Of a stretch of DNA of 64,000 nucleotides, positions 57,894 to 64,000 are shown in pieces (position 1 is the first letter of the stretch; every line of letters starts with the position of its first letter). The translations under genes and the position numbers were made by a program. Below the pieces are notes generated by a model that was not told the DNA's origin, ran no database searches, and was given only the letters and a program-made list of their open reading frames with translations. Source of the stretch: Megalonaias nervosa (taxonomy: Eukaryota > Mollusca > Bivalvia > Unionida > Unionidae); NCBI GenBank assembly GCA_016617855.1, contig JAECUM010001166.1:62001-126000 (forward strand). Reading direction: 5' to 3'.

Positions 57894-58065
57894 GTGAGCC
57901 TTTCCACAATGCTGAGCAAGAGCCCAGCCTGAAAGTGGTCAGCTGTCCTGTAGATACTGGCCAAGGTGTCAAGACTATCAGTTGACCCCAGCTTCTTTAT
58001 AATCTTATAAACTTAGAAGCCAAGACATTTTTATGTCATAAATAAAACAGAGCCTGGCTTGAGTG
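57894..58065 (+). CDS. Candidate terminal exon of an unknown host gene
   Basis: An acceptor-like ttttgatttcag precedes 57894. An open frame of about 30 codons (GEPFHNAEQEPSLKVVSCPV onward) ends at TGA 57983-57985, and an AATAAA lies at 58041. This would make a last exon, but no upstream exon was found and the peptide is not recognised. Confidence 0.22.
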
Positions 58066-58339
58066 TGTGTAGTGGTAAAGAAGAATTTTTAATAAACAAC
58101 ACTTGGTTGAGAGTGGAGCAGGGTTTGGGGATTTGACAATAATGCTATACTGTTAATGGATACACACAGTTTTCCTTTAGGACCATTATTAATGCATGCA
58201 GTTTCTGTGCCGCTCTGTAAAACAACAAGGGGTGTCCAAATATCATCACCAGTCACTACTAGGACCGACTTGTCTCAAGAACCTTTTTTGATTACTAAAA
58301 AAGGAATTTCTTGTCAATTTTCTCACTTAACTACATGTT

Positions 58340-60400
58340 AAGTTTCACTAACTGATGTTATTAATACCTCTCACTCATCCGGGGAATTCCCATCATATTT
58401 CAAAACTGCCATTGTAAAGCCTCTGCTGAAGAAACCAACACTCAACCATAATGATTTAAAGAACTACCGCCCAGTTTCTAATCTCACATTCATGTCAAAA
58501 ATCTTAGAAAAAGTATCCCAATTTGTATCTCATCTGAATCTGTACACCAATTCCAACTACTTTCTCTCTAGTCGACCTTCCGGACCTGTTTGCAAATTTC
58601 TTCCGTGACAATGTACAAACCATCAGAGATAAGTTTGACAACACAATTTCAATTGACTCGTCGTCACCATACAGTTGCGATACAGAATTTCAGCAGCAAC
58701 CGTTAGCAGCATTTGAACCTGTCTCTATGGATTTAGTACATACAATCGTGATGAAGAGTGCACCAAAGTCATGTGAACTTGATCCAATTCCGACATCACT
58801 GCTGCTTGAGTGCTTAGATCCAATATTGCCTTCACTAACTGATGTTATTAATACCTCTCTCTCATCCGGGGAATTCCCATCATTTTTCAAAACTGCCATT
58901 GTAAAGCCTCTGCTGAAGAAACCAACGATTTAAAGAACTACCGCCCAGTTTCTAATCTCCCAGTCATGTCAAAAATCTCAGAAAAAGTTGTTCTATCCCA
59001 ACTTGTATCTCATCTGAATTCAAACAGTCTTTTTAGCAATGTACAGTCTGCATATCGCCCTTGCCACAGTACTGAAACTACTCTTCTGAAAGTAGTCAAT
59101 GACCTTCTCTCTGCTTTGGATAGCAGAAAGATTACAGTCCTCACTCTCCTTGACTTGTCTGTAGCATTTGACACAATAGACCATGATATATTACTTCACC
59201 GTCTCCAGCATGTATTTGGCATTCACGATACAGCCTTACTATGGTTCAAGTCCTACTTGGTCAACAGGACACAAATTGTGTCTGCAAATGGAAAACGCTC
59301 CAGCCCAGTTGATCTATGTTGTGGTGTTCCACAGGGGTCTGTTCTTGGACCTGTTCTCTTCATTCAATACACTCAGCCACTCTCAAGTGTCATTGATCAT
59401 CATCCAGTGTCTCACCAATTGTATGCTGACGACACCCAAATATTCAAATCTAGCCACACAACTGAAGTTGAAGCTACCATCCAAGGTGCAGAGAGGTGCA
59501 TTTCTGATGTGAAATCATGGATGACATGTAACAAGCTGCAGATGAATGATGATAAAACTGAAGCCATTCTGATCACAACACAAAGACTTCTCATTCACAT
59601 CCTTTACCTCAGACAATAAATATCAGCAACACCAACATTAAATTCACACAGTCAGTATGAAACCTAGGTGTTACTCTCGACAGTACTCTCTCATTGCACC
59701 AACATGTCATGAACATATGCAAGGCTGCATATCTTGAGCTGAGATGCATCAGCTCCATTCGCAAGTATCTTTCAGTTGATGCCACTAAAACACTTGTGTG
59801 TTCCTTAGTACTCTCAAGACTGGACTATTGTAACTCAATTCTGTCTGGTTTGTCTCAATATCTACTCCAGAAACTTCAAAAAGCTTCTTGGATCATCCTT
59901 AGAGTACCACGATCAGAGCACGCCTCCCCCCTGCTCTGTACCCTACACTGGCTATCCATTCGATCCAGAATTAAACACAAAATTTGTTCTCTGTGCTACG
60001 TTTCACTGACGGGCTCCAGTCCAACATACCTATCTGACCTCACCCATGTGTACACATCAGCAAGATACTTACACTCCTCTTCTGACACTCGTATTCTTAT
60101 TATTCCCACTATGAAAATGAAATCATATGGACAATGTTCTTTTGCATGCCAGGGCCCAGCAACGTGGAACAAATTGCCCTCTGAACTTAGACACAAAGAC
60201 ACAGTGATCTCATTCAAAAGCTCTTTTAAAACGAACCTATTTCAACTGCAAGAACAGACTTAAAGACCTAATACTGTTTCCTTACCTTAAATATTTACAG
60301 CATGTTTTCTGTTTTCTAATTTCGTGGTGTTTGTTTTAATTTTTGTAATCACATCATATGTTTTTTAAGTGTTGTCAAATGTTGTAAAGCGCCATGTAAT
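58340..60400 (+). mobile_element. 5'-truncated CR1/Rex-like LINE
   Basis: Carries reverse transcriptase and the C-terminal thumb region but no endonuclease. A block at 58340-58545 duplicates 58835-59010 (ctaactgatgttattaatac, tcatccggggaattcccatc), showing a rearranged or doubly inserted 5' end. The 3' part ends with tgttgtaaagcgccatgtaa near 60380, a tail type typical of this LINE group (recall). A minisatellite follows at once. Confidence 0.8.
58727..60263 (+). pseudogene. LINE reverse transcriptase, broken
   Basis: The fingers region is at 58727-58933, with a frame change near 58930. The palm is at 58966-59619, with LTLLDLSVAFDTIDHDIL, GVPQGSVLGPVLF and the catalytic YADDTQ at about 59422. 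After a stop at 59619 and another change, the C-terminal part continues at 59694-60263 (RLDYCNSILSGL, GPATWNKLP). The motifs identify a CR1/Jockey-superfamily enzyme. It is not functional. Confidence 0.9.
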
Positions 60401-60424
60401 TGATCCCGACATGTTGTTTCTCTG

Positions 60425-60715
60425 TGATATCCCACCACTGTCTTGGGTATATGTGCATAAGTATCCCACCACTGTCTTGGGTATATGGGCAAAAGTATCC
60501 CACCACTGTCTTGGGTATATGGACATAAGTATCCCACCAATGTCTTGGGTATATGGGCATAAGTATCCCACCACTGTCTTGGGTATATGGGCATAAGTAG
60601 CCCACCACTGTCTTGGGTATATGGACATAAATATCCCACCAATGTCTTGGGTATATGGGCATAAGTATCCCACCACTGTCTTGGGTATATGGGCGTAGTT
60701 ATCCCACCACTGTAT
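60425..60715. repeat. 32-bp minisatellite, about nine units
   Basis: Units are tatcccaccactgtcttggg and tatatgggcataag. It directly follows the LINE 3' end and might have grown from its tail. Minus-strand repetitive ORFs here are shadows. Confidence 0.93.
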
Positions 60716-60719
60716 TGTC

Positions 60720-61205
60720 TATCGGATATCTCTACTCCAAAATAAGATTTTTCACTGATATGATCTGTGCCAAAGTTTTCACTTTCTAGAATCAGTGCTT
60801 TAATGACTACTATTTCAGATTTCTTATCTATTCCATAATGCTATACTAAGGTTTTAAGTCCATCACTGTCGTATTCTGCTTATTCAGACAGGTATTTTGA
60901 TTAAATGAATATCCTTACTTTTTAATTTCCTTTTCGATTCTTATTTATTCAATTTATCTTAACCCTTAGAGTACTTGATAATTTTGTAACACAACATCCC
61001 ACAGTGCTAGACTATTTGAGAAAAGTAATGAAAATTGCACTGTTTTTAAACTGTCTGTATTTTATTTAGTTTTGGTATTTTGTCTTATCTACATTTACTT
61101 TCAAAAGAACCACTGAATAGGTGGCTGACTGGCATGATTCTGTCCATTCAGCATGTACATCGGACTCACATTCAATATTATTTTCTGGTTCCAAATCACT
61201 CACTG
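60720..61205 (+). repeat. Dispersed repeat, copy B
   Basis: Second copy of the repeat at 3216-3670 in the same orientation, about 480 bp with many small indels. Confidence 0.7.
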
Positions 61206-64000
61206 GTATTTCCAGTAAGTTGTGTCCACTTTAAAAATCATTGTTATCATTGCTACCACCAGCCAGTATTTTCCAAATAAAATCGTCACCTGAAGATGAA
61301 CCATGTTGGAAATCTGCCACTTTGGGTTTTCTAGGTAGCACGTAGTTTAAACAAGCATTGGTAATGCTGCCTTGATCAATGCTAGGTTAAAACACTTGAC
61401 AAAAATGTTTGTTCCAGGGTCCAATGTGCCAATCGAATTTGGTTTACGAACCACTTATGTCTAGTCAAAGTACCCAGTTGCGTAAACCACTGCCTACCTG
61501 AACAAAGATGTCACAACAAGTGCTCCAAGACCACACCAGCTATCTGACTTACATCACTTTAGTTAAATAAAAATTGTATACTGAACAAATAACATTTTTA
61601 TATTTGCATCTTCAAACTAATTTGCAGGAGTTCATGTGCATCAATGCTCTCCAAATGCACAAATATGTAAAAATTTTGAGCAATTAATCACTGGCACACC
61701 CTGGCAGCATCTCTGCAGTCTATGCTGTTCATTCTACTGATTTCTCCTACCAAACTGCAACGACCCAGATCTGTTGGTGCATAATGCATGATCTGGGTCT
61801 CTGCAGTTGGACTCAACTTATAAGCAAGTATATGTGCATTTTGTTCTGTTTACAAAAAAACTTTACATTTAGTTTTTATTCTCAAGATGTGTTATCAAAA
61901 AGGCAAAAGTTACAATGGCAAGCAGCTGCCATTAATATTCTCTCCCAATGGAAGGAAAAGACTCCCCTACAGTTTCAATTACCTGTCTTTTCTATTCATT
62001 ATCATTTTTAGCACTTGATCAATTAATTAAGTATTTAACTGTGCTCAAATGAAAATGTTTATCAGTTTGACACACAATGCAGTCTAGTGAAAATGGTCTG
62101 TCATTATCAGGGTTGCATTTGGGATTGAATAAATTTTGGCACTGTCTGTCCTTAAAGTTGAAAAAAGGAGGGCCAATATAGTCAAGGTTTGGGCTAGTAC
62201 TAATATTAATACCATCCTTTGTTGACCTATCCTAAAATGAATCAATACTATAATACAGCTCTAAAAATGGCATAAAAAGGTAACTAAAAATGAAAGCAAA
62301 ATAAGAGAGATCGTTATAATGTATCCTACTTTCACTAGTATTAAAATATCAAAATGAAATCCATATTCCAGGGGTCAAGCTAGACTTCAATTTAGGGAGA
62401 AGTGACTTCTTTTGGACAGAAGAGGAAGAAGTGAGAGCTGAACATTTAGAAGTAGGAGCAAAGCAAGACACGTTCTGTGTCTGTGTGTGTTTTGCTTACA
62501 TTCTCCTATTTGATTTATGTCCTCTATTTCCCAGTATGCATATTTGCATTTACCATTGGTTTTAAGCAATACTTTATTTTTAAACAGAAACTTTTCTGAG
62601 TTTTACAAATATTATAAACACATATGGTTCATATTCATATGTTGGCAATATGACTTAGAAAGAGAACAACAAAAGCTATACATTGTAATGAATTTTAACT
62701 GTGTAACTAGATTACAGTATTGTATTTGCAAGTTAGTACAAATACTTAATCAACTACCTATAATCAATAATTTTTCTGTTTACTTTCTTAATATCCACTA
62801 TAAAATGGCAGTTGAAAAGATGTCTAAACTTTGAAACAACCCCTGTGGGCCTACCATGTACAAGTGAGCAAATGCACACATCTTTCAGAGCATACTATTC
62901 ATCCTAATTTCTTTGTTGCCGATAAAACTTTACCATAACTGTTCACAGACAACACAATGAAGAATCAACTAAACCGTTTCTTTCAACTAAATCGACACAG
63001 CCAATATGCAAATGCATCTATTTAAAAGAGGGGTTTTCTTAATGTAACCACTCACTTTATAGCTTCGTTACAACTGTCTACTAATAGGATTGAAAGTATA
63101 AGGTTTTATTATTTGTCTATGTACTTGGTGTAATGTTAGGCATCGGTTAAATAGTATTTGCTCTGCTGTTTTTTTCTTCTTCATATTTTCACAAAAATGA
63201 GTGAACTCAAAATACAACTTTGACCATACAGCATCTCTCAAATTCCACAACATAGTGTTGTCCCATATGTGACTGACCTACATAATTGCATTTTAAAGAT
63301 AAACTTTCAAGAATTTAGACTCTGCTTTCTATGTATTGTATATTTTCCTGAATATATCTGACCAGTGGTTTACGAAAAGAGACAATCTAATAAAGTGGTA
63401 TCTCCCCACACAGCGATGTTCGCCATTATTTCCCCATGACAGGTTCACTTACAGTTCCAAACTGATTTTATGAAAAACATAATGTACACACGGCTGTTAA
63501 AATATTCATATCATTGATTCTATTCTTAAAACACAAATTGCTATTTATATCAGTTTAAGTTTCGAAACATAAATTTGTATGTTTTTATCATCAAAGGATA
63601 ACTTGCAGAAATCGGGTAGTTGCTAACTTACTTGGGAAAGAGTTAATGGTCAATCAACTATTAAAACACATGCCTGTGAATGTGCAAGAGTTTGTTTGTC
63701 GGCGCAATTGATATCAACATCAACTATTTGATGGCTTGAAGCCTAGAATTAGCACTGTGCTATAACATAACACTGGAACTAACCTGGCTAAGGTGAGGGA
63801 GCATCTCAAAAAGGAAAGTCATTCAATGTTCCTCTCAAAATTCACAGGGTGAAGTCGTTTTAGCTTTCCTAACAAAAGAAGGCGAAGTTTACATTTTTCA
63901 GGCGACTTAGTCGCCCACTTCACCTGGTAGCATGACCCCTGATAATCACTTTCTTTAACTCAAGTTCTAAATAATTTTTTTTTAAACTGTTGCTAAAATC
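61206..64000. other. Right-hand flank, mostly unassigned
   Basis: Includes the second copy of a dispersed repeat at 61695-61850. A short GC-richer palindromic word lies at about 63846-63920 (gtgaagtcg... / ..cgacttagtcgcccacttcacc). No gene was recognised. Confidence 0.35.

Noticed and set aside
60349..60676. Three overlapping ORFs rich in YPRQWW repeats
   Set aside because: They are shadows of the 32-bp minisatellite in different frames.

Overview
This is a window of an animal nuclear genome, most likely a mollusc and probably a bivalve. Three things point that way: intron-like, AT-rich non-coding DNA; tRNA-derived SINEs with (AAC)n or (AC)n tails and clear target-site duplications; and relics of LINEs and DNA transposons of kinds common in molluscs. 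I could not firmly assign any intact host gene. Two weak candidate host exons (10480-10576 and 57894-58065) are listed with low confidence. The main content is a large virus-like mobile element at 11421-27270 (about 15.85 kb), bounded by terminal inverted repeats.

The element is a Polinton/Maverick (adintovirus-like) provirus with a nearly full gene set in two blocks. The left plus-strand block (11617-18720) is a tightly packed virion cluster: a coiled-coil protein, a basic minor virion protein, the double-jelly-roll major capsid protein, a pVI-like protein with C-terminal peptide repeats, an adenain-type protease, a fibre-like protein with phage-tail-type shaft repeats, a two-helix membrane protein and a penton-like minor capsid protein. 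A 1.4-kb non-coding stretch follows, with a tRNA-like head, hairpins and a long (TA)n run. The right block (20099-26991) holds a helical protein, an HNH homing endonuclease, a small Cys-rich zinc protein, a family B DNA polymerase that appears joined to an SF1 helicase and then a second HNH domain, a DDE integrase, a parvovirus-like phospholipase A2 protein and an A32/FtsK-type packaging ATPase. In-frame stops, homopolymer frameshifts and a substituted helicase P-loop glycine show that this copy is decaying, although many genes are still open.

A second, far more degraded relative lies at about 29466-32450. It keeps fragments of capsid, protease, fibre and membrane-protein genes in the same order. 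An inverted repeat pair (27680-27810 and 32945-33060) flanks it.

The flanks hold other mobile DNA. There is a minus-strand Tx1/L1-like LINE (about 4930-10300), three copies of one SINE (192-450, 890-1138, 56671-56908) and one mollusc-type SINE with an (AC)n tail (31096-31449). There is also a 1.58-kb mariner/Tigger-like non-autonomous element (42145-43724), a 1.5-kb hAT-like element with a SINE nested in it (56148-57656), a 5'-truncated CR1/Rex-like LINE (about 58340-60400), a decayed THAP-type gene (48820-50530), and several minisatellites and dispersed repeats. All identifications come from reading motifs and aligning by eye; no database search was run.
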